The notes under the pieces were generated by a model. The model saw only the letters and a program-made list of their open reading frames with translations. It made no database searches and had not been told where the DNA came from. Shown here in pieces: positions 21,128-34,200 of a DNA stretch of 64,000 nt (within the stretch, counting starts at the first letter, position 1; every line of letters starts with the position of its first letter). The DNA is taken from NCBI GenBank assembly GCA_003988855.1, contig QYAI01000028.1, positions 372,001-436,000 on the forward strand, written 5' to 3'. Origin of the DNA: Arachnopeziza araneosa (lineage: Eukaryota; Ascomycota; Leotiomycetes; Helotiales; Arachnopezizaceae). A program made the translations under genes and the position numbers.

Positions 21128-22832
21128 GATTCTGCAACGTCCATATTTACTTTACTTTATATCGCTGAGCAGCGTGGAGAGGAATTCAACCCCCAACCAA
21201 CGCTAGTTAAATGTCTTCCCGCTGTACGGAGAACCCAGTCAAAGGTCAGGGAGCTAGGTACAGGACCTTAAACTCTCACAGGTTCTTGGAATTACCGATA
21301 GGTTGGGTTTCTAAAACTCAGCCCGTTCTAAATCTCGACTTCCTACGCTGATGGGTACTGGACAGCTCGAAAGCTTTGATCCAATTAGGGCAGCACTTTG
21401 CTTCTAGTCTCTGCTGCGGCCGAGAAAGCCCCTGTGAGAACTGGAGCTACCAGGCCTGAGAACGGATGGAGATGAAGATGGTGTGGTTGTCCTGTCAGAA
21501 TATAGGGCCCAGAGTCCGAAGATGACTTGGCTTACATACTCTAATTCTTCACTTCTGACTGGGTTCTTCCTGCGCACCAATTAACTGAGTTGGTTCGTAC
21601 AACGGTAGAAAAGGATACGCAGCCACAATCTTCTCAACCCAAATGGAATATTGTTGCCTATTGCTTTTTGCCAGTATTGTACGAACCACTGCAAAATTGC
21701 GGCATTTGCCGTACGCTGTCCGAAGGTGGGTACTGATGCTGCAGCGTTGCGCTGCGGGCGCTCTTGCGCTTCCTACTACTCTCCCTTTATGTCTTCCTAC
21801 GACCTCCGCTCCACCGCAAGCTGCACGCTGCATTGCGCCATCGAAGCCGGCTCCCCGTTGTCTGCGGCTACAAACGCTTGGCAAGAGAGCCACTACGCCG
21901 CGGAACCTTCTTGGAAGACTCATTCGTCAATTCTGTCAGGTCATACACCCAAGATCACAGGCCCTTCCATCTGAGCTGGTGAGAGAAGCAGGGGATGGCC
22001 GGACCGTTTGCAATGAGTCGTTCTTACATGATTACAAGCTGATAAATACATCGAAGCACCAGGTGTTCCACTTATTCGTGGCTCACGGTCAAGAACACTT
22101 AATGTCGCATGTCAAATTCGACATTCAAAACATTCCGAAGAGAGTCTTCAATAATGTAACGCGGACAATGACCGAGAAGTCTTAAAATGTGACATCGATG
22201 CGTGGGAGGTATTTGTTTAGTCATGCAAAATGCAGAAGCGTGGTACGAGTTATTGCATACCAGGTGAAGAGTGTAGCCCAATTGGGCGTCATGAGGTTAA
22301 TTATATAGCTGCTGCACTTACAGGAGGATGGATGAAAAAGAAGTAACTATTGAAAATTTAAAGTGCTCAAATTCCACTACACATGCCACTGGAATACAAT
22401 GCTGGTGCGTCGCATCCACTGTTTTCGTGGCTGTGGGGCGTTTACCTTCCGAAAACCGTTAGAGGAGCCAGCAACAGGGAGTGAAATCCTGACCCTACTG
22501 GACTTAACCGCTGTACGTCGTAAGGGGAGGGGATGGGGTTCAGTGGCATTCCAGGATCTTTTGAATCTTTCTGACAGCAGACTGAGGTGAGATTGAGTGC
22601 AGTCAGTCAGGAGCCATCTGGGCTGCTGGTCCGATCTGCTTCTAGTACGAAGGTCTACATAGCCTGGGGAGGCAGCACGAGCTTCTGGGCGCACGGGATG
22701 GGAGCTGAGCAGCACGCCATGTTTGCAGAAGGGGGGGAGCTGAGACGATTGCCAAGACAAGTGTTCTATATGAATTTAAGTTTGGTGATGCTCAAATCCT
22801 CCTGCCCACGCTGGCCCTGCACCTCAGGCTGC
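21128..22832. other. intergenic region, GC-rich, no convincing gene
   Basis: 1.7 kb between the AflR-like regulator and the P450 gene. Overlapping open frames of 100-180 codons occur on both strands (21549-22185, 22377-22760), a result of high GC content; none shows a domain, signal peptide or splice continuation. It contains the promoter of the regulator and the 3' region of the P450. Confidence 0.4.
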
Positions 22833-24721
22833 TCACGCTGCCAGATCCTTCGCATGCTCTGCCCTCGTAAATCGGACCACGACAGGTGGCCGCTGCCAGA
22901 TGGAGTACATCCTCAGGTCACCCTCCCAGTCAATCTCGCTGCCATTGAGCAGCTCCCAATCGGTGCGCCAGACCATCTTGGTGAACAGCAGCCGGGCCTG
23001 GCGACCTGCGATCGGCTGGCCAATGCAGCTCCGGGTGCCGGCACTGAATGGGCGAAATGTCTCCAGCGCATCGCCCGCAAAGGCATCGCTGTAGTCGGGG
23101 TGCGTTGGGGGCAGGAAGCGCTCGGGGCAGAAGGAGCGCGGCTGAGCCCAGTACCGCTCGCTGTGCGAAGTAGCGAAGATGGACGTCTGGACCTTGAGCT
23201 GCGAGCAGAGTCAGTAAGCGCGCCGGCATGGGTGCCGCGGCGTGGGAACACTTACGCCTTTCGGGATGTAGTGACCATCGATCTCCCCCCCGGGACTATA
23301 TCTGGGCATCCCAAAGGCGCCATTGGTGTGCAGCCGCAGCGACTCGTCGATGACGGCACACAACCACGGAAGATGTTTACACTTTTCGTCGTTGATATCG
23401 CCGTAGGCCTCGAAGGTGCCGCGGATCTCCCCCTGCAGTTTCTTCAGCTTGTCGGGGTTCTGCAGCAGAAACAAGATACAGGACGTGTATTGATTTGGCA
23501 CGGGGTCTAGCCCGCCGAGGATCAGGTGGTTGGCCTGCTGCGTGAGCCAGTCTACATCTGGAATCGCCTTCTCCTCCGATACCAGACAGGACATGTAATC
23601 GTCCCGCTCCAACTGATGGCGGCGGTCAACCCGATCCTGCATCACCCGCCGAGCCTCTCGGAGCAACCACGGAACCTTTCTGGCGAAGCTCGGTGGAAGC
23701 ATTAGAAATACTAGGGGATGTAGAAGCGGAAACCTCTTAAACGTCTGATCCAGGGTGCCCCAGATCGACACGCTGTTGAAAAACTCGAGCAGGGTCGAGG
23801 ACTTCTCGTGCTTCAGATTTCCAAAGTCGTGTCCATAGGTAACCAGCCCTGCCATGTCAAGCGCGATAAAGTCTGCCCACTAACAAGTCCAGGTCAGTCT
23901 CTATCCAGCTTGTTGTCTTCGTACAGACTTACCTCGCTCACATTGGCGCCTTCACCCTTGGCACCACGACGTTCAAGCCTCGAAAGTGCCATGTCCACTA
24001 CCCTATGACAGTCGACATCATGTTCCCGGATGGCCTTGGGACTAAAGGCAGGGGACAAGGCTTTTCGTAAGGTACGGTGAGTCTCAGGGTTTCGCTCGGA
24101 TGCGATGCCAACGTGCTTTCCAAAGACAAAGTAGTGCTCCGTCTTGGTGAAGGTTGGCTTGCCTTTTGCCCCACTCATGAGAATATCTACAAAGCTTTCG
24201 TTAATGGTGCTCCAATGTCTGAGCATACTGGAAACTGCGCCCACCTACCGTTCAGGGCTTGAGCGGAAAAGAAGACAATCTCATTTGGAGCGATACGTAC
24301 AACATCACCTAATCGAGTGATTAGATTCGCCGTTGGCACCTGCTACATCAAGGCAAGAGTCATTACCATATTTCTTCAAGACTGCTTCAATTGCCCATGG
24401 GTATCGGCCAGTCAGCCTACTACTATATTAGATTGCCACTGAACGGGAGAATATGGGTGGGTCAACATGCCAGTGATAGACAAACCAGGCATCAGAGATC
24501 GCTGCGATTTTGGGCCCAGGATATTTGGCATAGGGATGAAAGTACAGTCGATAGAAGACCCGAGTGACCAGGAATACTGCATACTTGGGAGGTTCAATTT
24601 AGAGTTCACTAGATCAGAGCAACACGTGCTAAGTAAAACTCACAAATACGGCTGCAATGGTAATCCAAGTAGTCCAAACGGCACTGCGTGCCCATTCGGT
24701 TGATTCCTCAAAGAGACCCAT
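22833..24721 (-). CDS. cytochrome P450 of the cluster, possibly frame-broken
   Basis: A multi-exon P450 reading from 24721 to 22833. It opens with a membrane-anchor-like segment, then PGPKIAAISDAWF, LTGRYPWAIEAVLKKYG, DVVRIAPNE, the K-helix ExxR (DESLR), the PERFLPP region and the heme loop FSAGTRSCIG with its Cys. Firm exons are 23198-22833, 23879-23256 and an exon ending at 23933. One upstream intron appears to be GC-AG (near 24465). Between 24265 and 24205 the frame cannot be joined cleanly: the only GTAGGT...CTCAG intron there would be 30 nt and leaves the reading one base out. So either a base is missing from the assembly or the gene is damaged. It is an ER-bound tailoring oxygenase; substrate presumably the PKS-NRPS product. 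Confidence 0.8.
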
Positions 24722-25293
24722 GGCCCAGGAACCGACGAGCAGAAAGGCTTAAGTTGATTGTGATTTATTGTCAAGTGGTCAATACGCCTCTTCACAGACG
24801 TCGTCGATCAGTAAGTCCACGGTGATCCAAGACCCGTAAGGCATTCTTTATAACGTTCTAGCCTTCGGGCCTCGAAAGTCCGCCTCGGAACCTTATACTT
24901 GACATGTCGGTCATTAGAATTGAGGATCAGAACATCGGAGCGGCTAGGGGGTGCATCTGAAAACTATGGTTCCGAACTGTCAGACGGATGACTGATGGTT
25001 CGCCTTTCCAGACTCAGGAGAGTCGCATTCCATACCGTAGCCACTTCCATAAATGGCATCTGTCGAGTTCCGAATAGGTCGGCCAGCTGAGATTGAAGGG
25101 AGGCTGTGGTCCAGAATCATAACAACTGAAAAGGAGCTGAAGGATTCTGACACCTCCCATCGACTTGTACAAATGGAAAGGAGTATTGGTTTCGTCTAAT
25201 ACAAAACAATACGTTTGCTACCCCGTTTATTTCTTCAAGCCAGCTCCTCCAGAACATACCCATATACTTTTCTTCAAGTCGACATCACTCGAT
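24722..25293. promoter_or_regulatory. divergent promoter of P450 and PKS-NRPS with TTCCGA motifs
   Basis: 572 bp separating the minus-strand P450 and plus-strand PKS-NRPS. Three copies of the motif family are present: CTCGGAACCTT at 24884-24894, GGTTCCGAA at 24968-24976 and GTTCCGAA at 25067-25074. The same sequence recurs in other promoters of the cluster. Confidence 0.6.
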
Positions 25294-28200
25294 ATGTCTC
25301 AGTCCAACGCACCTGAGCCAATTGCTGTCATCGGAGGAGCATGTCGATTCGCAGGTGGTGCCAACTCACCCTCCAAACTGTGGGAGCTCCTCGAGAATCC
25401 GCGCGACGTGCTAAGTGAGATTCCCGAATCGAGATTCAACGTCGACGGTTTCTATCACGAAGATGGTTCTCACCACGGTCACAACAATGTGCGACACTCT
25501 TACATCCTCGACGAGGATATCCGTGCCTTTGACGCACAGTTCTTCGGCATCAAACCGGTCGAAGCTCGAGCTCTGGATCCGCAGCAGCGATTCCTGCTCG
25601 AGGCGGTTTACGAAGCGCTCGAGGCGGCTGGCTTGAGTCTGCAGAGCCTGAAGGGATCAGATACCGCGGCCTACGTCGGTTTGATGTGCAATGACTACGA
25701 ATTTGTTGCGTTTAGAGATCTCGATACCCTACCAACATACCATGCCACAGGTGCTGCTCGAAGCATCATGTCCAACCGCATTTCGTACTTCTTCGATTGG
25801 CATGGTCCTTCCGTAACACTTGACACGGCCTGTTCCTCTAGTCTCTACGCCGTGTACTATGCCGCGCAAGCTCTACGGTCGGGAACATCCCGTACTGCCA
25901 TTGCATGCGGGTCCAACCTGATCTTGGGACCAGAGAACTACATCACCGAGTCCAAGTTGAAGATGCTCTCTCCAGAGTCGCGATCTCGTATGTGGGATGC
26001 CTCGGCAAATGGCTATGCCCGCGGTGAAGGTGTTGCTGCTGTCGTCCGTACGTCGCTCGCAGATCTCTGTCCCAGCGTTTCCCATCCCTCTCTTGAGTGG
26101 TGAATCATTTGCTGACATACCCGGATACACAGTTAAGACTCTCAGTAGCGCCATTGAGGATGGTGATCACATCGAGTGTATTATTAGAGGCATCGATATC
26201 AACCAGGATGGGGCCACCAACGGGATCACCATGCCGAGTGCAACGGCACAGGCCGATCTGATTCGGGCGACATATTTGCGAGCAAACTTGGATCCTCTTG
26301 GAGCCGGTCGACCACAATACTTCGAGGCCCATGGCACCGGCACACCGGCCGGAGACCCAATCGAAGCCGAGGCCATCAGCCGCTCTTTCTTCCCCCGACA
26401 CGATGATGAGACTTTGTATGTTGGCTCTATCAAGACGGTCCTCGGCCACACCGAGGGCACTGCTGGGGTGGCCAGTTTGATGAAGGCTTCGCTCGCACTT
26501 CAGCACAGTGTTATTCCTCCCAACCTACTGTTTGAAAAGCTCAGCCCGGCCATCGAGCCATTCTACAATCATCTTGAAGTACCTACTGGTTCCAAGCCCT
26601 GGCCAGCAACGCCTCATGGGCAACCACGACGTGCCAGTGTTAACAGCTTCGGATTCGGCGGTGCCAACGCTCACGTCATTCTCGAGTCTTTCGAGAAGCA
26701 AGACCATGATACCCTGAGTGACGTATCAATGCGTCCATACTGTTTCTCGGCTGGCTCAGAACAGTCTTTAGTTGCCAGTCTTGAGGCCTACGCCAGATTT
26801 CTAGAAGCCCATGGAGATTCAATCAGGCCCAGAGACCTCGCTTGGACGCTCAGTAAACGCCGATCAGCGCTCCCATTCAGAGTGAGCTACCCGGCTGGAT
26901 CTATCCAACAGCTCAGGTCCAATATCAAAGCTACGTTGGAGCAGAGTAAGGCGGATGCAACGACGATTGGCACTCGCTCATCTTCTACAAGTGCTGCACG
27001 GATCCTTGGCATCTTCACTGGCCAGGGAGCACAGTACCCTCGGATGGGAGCTGAGCTGCTAGAGCACTCATCGTTGGCTCAAGGTATCATCAAGCAATTG
27101 GACTTGGATCTTCAGTCTCTCCCGGAATCAGACCGCCCCACGTGGTCTCTGGCCACCGAGCTTCGTGCCGAACCCGAGGCGTCACGTCTCGATCGGGCTG
27201 AGCTGTCGCAGCCTCTGTGTACGGCTCTGCAAATTGTACTTGTTCAGTTGTTACGTGCGGCTGGTGTTGAGTTCTCAGCTGTTGTTGGACATTCCAGTGG
27301 CGAGATCGCGGCGGCATATGCGGCAGGATACATCTCTGCCCGCGACGCCTTGTGCATTGCGTATTACCGTGGTCTGCACGCAGCGAAAGCAGCTAGTCCC
27401 AATGGCTCGACGGTCAAGGGTGCCATGATGGCTGTCGGAACGTCGAAAGAAGACGCTGAAGATATTCTCAGCGAGTTCGCCGGCCAAGTCACGCTCGCCG
27501 CTTGCAATTCTTCCGCGAGCGTGACTTTGTCGGGTGATGAGGAGGCCATCGATGAACTGCGTGTCATTTTCGGCGACGAGGGCAAGTTTCGGCGGAAACT
27601 TCGAGTAGACAAAGCGTACCACTCGGCGCATATGCTGCCATGTTCCCAGCCATACGTCGATTCGCTCAGCAAATGCGGTGCGGTGGTCCAAAGACCCTCG
27701 AATGCTCACGGCACGACGTGGTACTCTACGGTATACGAAGAAATAGAGATGCGCTCTGATGAAGCCATCTCAAAGCTGCGAGATGGAACCTACTGGGCAG
27801 ATAATATGAACAAGCCCGTTCTGTTCTACCAGGGTCTGCAGAGAGCGCTCGCTGCTGATGCTTTTGATCTTGTCCTGGAGGTTGGCCCTCACTCCGCGAT
27901 GAAAGGCCCAGCTACCCAGACCATCTCAGAAGTACTCGAACGCGACATTCCTTATGAAGCTATTCTGACCCGTGGGAGAGACTCGGTCGAAACATTATCC
28001 GAAGGCCTTGGTTTTGTGTGGAAACACGAGGGGTCGTCACCACAATCGCAGCAAATCAATCTTGACTCCTTCGAAGCTGCTGCCACAGGCGTGACCGGTG
28101 GATATCAAGTCGTCAAGGGCCTTCCTTCCTACCAGTGGGCCCACGACAAAACTTACTGGCACGAATCTCGCCGCTCAAGACAGCTGCGAACGCGTAAAGG

Positions 28201-31200
28201 CCCTGTTCACCCGCTTCTCGGCCATGAGGACACCGATAGCTCACCTCATCAGCGACGCTGGCGTAACTTGCTCCGGGAGAGAGAGCTACCTTGGCTCTCA
28301 GGTCACCAGCTGCAGGGACGAACAGTGTTCCCTGCGACTGGCTATGTCTCCACACTACTGGAAGCAGCTCGAAGGCTGGTAGATGACAACGAAAGTCTCC
28401 GGCTAATCGAGATATCTAACTTCAATATTCATCGTGCCATCACGTTTGATGAGGATGATGCTGGTATTGAGATACTCGTCGCTATGGAAAGCATCCAACA
28501 AGATGAAGCCAAGCAGACCATCACTGCACAGTTTACCTTGTCCTCCGCAGTGGGCAAAGAAGCCAATACTTTGACCAAAATAGCTACTGCATTCACCGAG
28601 ATCTTCCTGGGCCAGCCCGACACCGACATCTTGCCTGCGCAGCAGCCCGACCCAGCCAACATGGTGGATGTTTCCAAAGACCGGTTCTATGGCATCATGG
28701 GCGATCTCGGCTATGGCTACGATGGTCAGTTCCGGACCCTGTCAGATCTCAAGAGGAAACTGGGCGTCTCGGTTGGCAGAGTTGGCATCTCTCGCCTCGA
28801 CGACGAGCGCCAGGAGCCACTTCTAGGCCATCCCGGAACTCTTGATTGCGCCCTCCAGGTCAGTACCGAGATTTCCATATTTCCCAGCTCGATTATCGTT
28901 CCTCTTTTTAGGTTCGGATAGTTTCTGAACTTGTTAATCAATGATTTGTCTCCCGTGGTAGCCCACCGAGTTCTTCAATTCTATCTTAAATCTGGGTTCA
29001 GTCCGGAAGCTGTTGCAGTTATTGCTAACTCTCATGTTTGATACAGGCCATTCTACTCGCCTATAGCTATCCCGGTGACGGCATGCTTTGGTCTCTACAT
29101 GTGCCAACAGTCATCAGACGGATCAGAGTTAATCCCGCACTGTGCGGCGCTGCGTGGAACGATGCAGAGTCTGTACCTATCAGGGCAGCTACAAATGGCC
29201 TAGATGGTGCAGGTCTGGTAGGAGATGCTGAGATATTCGGGAGTAACGATTCGGCACATGTCGCCGTGCAGATTGAAGGCTTGCGGGCCGTCCCTTTCGT
29301 CGGTGCAATGGCAGCCGATGATGACAAGATGTTTGCTCGCACTCGATGGGTAAACCTGAGTGCGGACCCCGCTCAAGTGACTGAGGATAGCCAGGCCAGT
29401 TCATTTGAAAAGGGCTTGATTGTGGCTCTCGAGCGCACTGCTCTGTTCTACTTGCGTAAGTTTCAGAACGACCTGCCGCAGGACCATTCCGCCTGGACCG
29501 ACCCTGTCTTCAGCCAGTATCTCAACTTTGCGCGCCACATGACAGGACTCATGGAAAATGGCTCCCACAGATATGCTCGCAAGGAGTGGCGTCACGACAC
29601 CCTGGAAGATATCACGATTGCCGCTGCACCCTACACCGAAACCATCGACATGAAACAGATGCTTACAACTGCTCGAGCTATGCCGAAGGTCTTTGCTGGC
29701 GAGGAGAACATTCTCGAGCACCTTCTGCCGAGTGGTCTGCTGGATGAGTACTATGTCAACGGCATCGGACTAAGCCAATCCGCAGAGTGGCTTGGCCGTA
29801 TCGTCAAGCAGATATCCGGCCGCTACGCGCAGATGAACATCCTGGAAGTTGGCGCTGGTACAGGAGGTGCCACGAAGAGAATCTGCAAGCAGCTTGGACC
29901 AGATGGCTTCTCTACCTTCACCTACACTGACATATCCACGGGCTTCTTCGAGGAGGCCGCTACTGTCTTTGCTCCATATCGAGGCCGCATGATATTCAAG
30001 GCCTTGGACGCGAGCACTGACCCTGTCTCCCAAGGCTTTGTTCCTGGATCCTATGATATGATTGTTGCATGGTTCGTTATCCACGCTACACCAAAGCTTG
30101 AGAAGACTCTTCGCAACTTGCGTCGCCTGCTGCGCCCAGGTGGCTACCTCGTCGTGGGCGAATGGGTGAGTCAGGAATGGACGCGAGACGGCTTCGTCTT
30201 TGGAACGATGCCCGGATGGTGGACTGGTGCGGACGAAGGCCGGGTAATCTCCCCTTGCGTAAATGCGGAGCATTGGGACGAGGTCTTGCAAAATAGCGGC
30301 TTTTCTGGCGTTGACACCATCACGTCAGAAGATGCGTGCCATGGCACCCATTCTGCCTCGATATTTGTGTCACAAGCAATCGATGAGACAGTGACGTACT
30401 TACGGGAGCCACTCGCCGCTGAACTTCCGCCACCGCTTTCAGGCGATGAAAAGCCGATTCGCGATCTGATCATTGTTGGAGGCCTCTCTCTCCGGACATC
30501 CCGTCTTGTGACACAGATAAAAAATGCGCTGAACAAGTCTGCAGTCACCTTGAGGACCTTCAAGACACTGGGCGAGGTTACCTTTGACAATGAAGCTGGT
30601 ATTGACACGACCTTAGTCTGTCTATCTGAGCTAGACAAGCCAGTTTTCGAGACACTGGATGCTGACACCTTCACGGCTTTGAAGAGACTCGTAGCGCAGG
30701 AGCATACATTACTGTGGGTGACACAAAACAGGCGCACCGGTAGTAATCCTTACATCAACATGGGCATCTCGTTTGTCCAGACGGCAAGCCACGAAGTTCC
30801 TGGTCTCCGAGTCCAGTGCATCGACTTTGAGGACGGTGGCATCAACAGAGCCATTGATGCACGCAGCCTAGCCGAGCAGGTTCTGCGTTTCCATCACCTA
30901 TCGGCTCGTTCCCAAGGCCAGAAATCTACTGATTTGATGTGGTCTGCCGAGCCCGATATCATCATCGACTCTCAAGGCAACGAATTTGCGCCGCGTTTCG
31001 AGCCAGATTCTGCTCTCAACGAGCGCTACAACTCATCCAAGCGCACAGTGACCCGAGATCTCAACATTGCAGATACTCGCGTGAGTATCCACGAGGATGA
31101 CCGGGGATCTTATAGCCTCCATGAAGAGTATCCCTCTGCAGGCTCACGCATTCTCGGAGATGTAGTAGAGCTCCGCGTCACCAGTGCTGTACTCACTCCA

Positions 31201-34200
31201 ATAAGTACTCCATTCGGACCCCGGTTCGTTACCCTTGGTCTGGACAACACTTCTGGCAATCAGTATCTGGCACTCGCTGACAAATTATCATCAATCGTGA
31301 CCATACCGAGAGCGGGCCTTCTCACGTGGGAGGCATCCACCACTACGCCGCAGGCAGAAGCCTCAAAGGTTGCTCAAGTCGTTTCTCATCTCATCGCCAA
31401 TACGATCCTAGAGCATAGTATTCAGGGAGAAAGCTTGATTATACACAACACGCCAGATCTAGTGGCGGCTGCAATCTCTCGCCGCGCCGAGCAGATAGGG
31501 GTCCATATCACATTTACCTCTTCTAACTCGGCCAAAGACCCCACGCCTGGAACAATATTTATCCCACCATACGCTACACATCGTGATGTATCTAGACTCG
31601 TGTCAAAAGAAGCCACTCGTTTCATCTCATTTACGCCACTTGCACAAGAAACGGGGATTATTTCATCCCTTTCGCCACATTGTCAAATTGAGGCCGTCGC
31701 CGGGACAGAACGAGGCAAGACTTTGACTCGTCTCCCATCGTTACCGTCATCAGAACATCACCTGAGAGGCATCCTTGCCAAGGCTCTAGCACAAGCAGAA
31801 GCACAGAACACCAACGAACAGGAGTCATCCATCTTTGAGAATCTCGTAACACCTAGAGACATTATTGAAGCCGGCCATGAGGCTTACCAGCGCGATCATC
31901 TATCAGTATTATCTTGGCTCGAGGGCGGCGACTTGCTATTACCTGCCCGAGTCAGTAGGCTGGATGCTAAGCAGATGTTCCAAAGTGACAAGACTTACTG
32001 GCTCGTCGGGCTCTCGCGCGACCTGGGCTTGTCTATCTGTGACTGGATGATCTCCAAGGGAGCGAAGCATATTGTCATCACCAGCAGAAGTCCGACGGTT
32101 GATCCCAAATGGAATGAAAGCTGGAAACTTCAAGGTGTTGAAATCAAGATCATCGCCAATGATATTTGTGATCCTGCTGCTGTTGAAAGAGTCTATAAGG
32201 AGATCTGCAGCACCCTTCCTCCGTTGGCTGGCATCATGCAAGGTGCTATGGTTCTCGTCGATCGACCTATCCGGGATATGACCCTTGAAGAAATGCTCAA
32301 AGTACTTGGTCCTAAAGTCGAGGGCAGCCGTAATCTAGAACGAGTGCTCGGGTCTACACAGTTAGACTTCCTGATCTATCTATCTTCAATGGCCAGAGTC
32401 CTGTGTAACGTGGGTCAGGCCAACTACAGTGCTGCCAACGCCTTCATGGCTGGATTGGCTGTCCAGAGAAGGCGTCGTGGTCTGGCTGCCTCAGTAGCTA
32501 ACATCAGTGTCGTTGCTGGTGCCGGTTATGTCCAGCGCGTCGAAGGTGATGATGGTGACAACTACCTGAAGTTGACTGGTTTGCGTCGCATATCGGAAAT
32601 CGACACACACCAACAACTTGCGGAGGCCATTCTGATGGGGCAACCTGATGTACCTCTATCTCTCGAGAAAGACCTGGAGCTTGGGAGCGCACTACGTGTC
32701 ATCTCACCAGATGATGAGCAGTTCATGCCATATTGGACCGGGAATCCCAAGTTTTCACGGTTTATCCTTAACAAGCAGGGTTCAGACTACGCTGATCAAG
32801 GCGCCAACCGCAAAGGCGGAGCGTCAATCTCGGAGAGACTCGAGAGGGTCAAGTCAAAAGAAGAAGTATTCGATGTCATCAAGGGTAAGTAACTTGAGAT
32901 AACTACCTGATTCAGTAACTAACCGAGGCTTGTGTGCTATGTACAGATAGCTTCCTTACCAAGATTAGAGCAGTCCTACAAATTGACGATGACGTGGATG
33001 ACGAGTTCCTTATGCGCAGGCGCAGCACGGAGATTGGTATGGATTCGCTCATTGCCGTCGACCTCCGATCTTGGTTCCTTAAACACCTGTCGGTTAGCAT
33101 TCCTGTTCTGGAGATTCTCAGCGATATTTCCATGGTAGATCTCGTCGGCCAAGCTGTTGAAAAACTACCGTCTGAGTTGGTCCCGAATCTGGTGGCTGTC
33201 GATGGAGACTGTACGGCGGCTCTCGTTTATCAGTCTGAGCCAGTCAAGGCTGCTTCTGTTGACGACAGCTTACCCTCTACCGGCCGAAGCTACTCACCGT
33301 CTTCAGAGCCGTCAGCAACGAATAATTCCGTTATCACTCCACTGGAAACTCCACTAGAGACACCTCTTGAAATGCCACTAGAGACGTCGTTGGAGAAACT
33401 TATTGCCATGGAAGGCAGTCCGTCTAAAGGTCAGCAGCTGCCTTCAATCCCGGATTCCTCTTCTGTCTCGATCAGAGATGAACTTGTCGTACCGCGGCTG
33501 ACTTTGAAAAGATCACTGAAACTCTCTCCCGCCCAATCTATGTTTTGGGTTGTTCACTCGATGTTGGAGGACAAGACAACGCTGAATCATACGGGGATAT
33601 ATCGGCTGACGGGTACGCTGCGCATTCATGATTTCAAGGCGGCCGTGGGGAGATTGTCCGAACGTCATGAGGCATTACGAACTATATTCTGTGAGGGAGA
33701 GAATGGACAGGCGGAACAGGGCATCCTCCTAGACAGCACTCTCAAGCTAGAACACAAGCATGTTAGTTCCATGGCCGAAGTAGAAGAGGAATTTGAAAGC
33801 ATCACGAAACATGTGCATAATCTGAGCGTCGGTCAACTCCTCCGGATGGTTCTTCTCTCCCTGTCTGACACTGAGAATTTCCTTGTTATCAACATCCATC
33901 ACATCAACTTTGATGGGATGTGTGTGCAGATCATGCTACGTGACCTCGAGGAGTTGTACTCAACGCGGCGACCGATATCGCGGACCGTGCTACAATATGC
34001 CGACTTTGCAGAAAATCAGAGAATCGCAGCTCTAGATGGAGCATGGGACTCCGACTTGGCCTTTTGGGGTCGCGAGTTTGCTAATCTGCCTGAACCCCTT
34101 CCACTCTCACGCGCACGTATCGCTACTCGTCAGCCTCTGAATCATTATGCTGCCCATAGAGTGGACGTGTCTCTCAACGCCTCTCTTGCGGCCAAGATAA

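Noticed and set aside
21549..22185. overlapping 124- and 180-codon frames on both strands
   Set aside because: GC-rich DNA gives long frames on both strands; no signal, motif or splice partner supports either.
22587..23510. 307-codon plus-strand frame
   Set aside because: Antisense shadow of the P450 heme-domain exon.
30171..30737. 188-codon minus-strand frame
   Set aside because: Antisense shadow inside the PKS-NRPS methyltransferase region.
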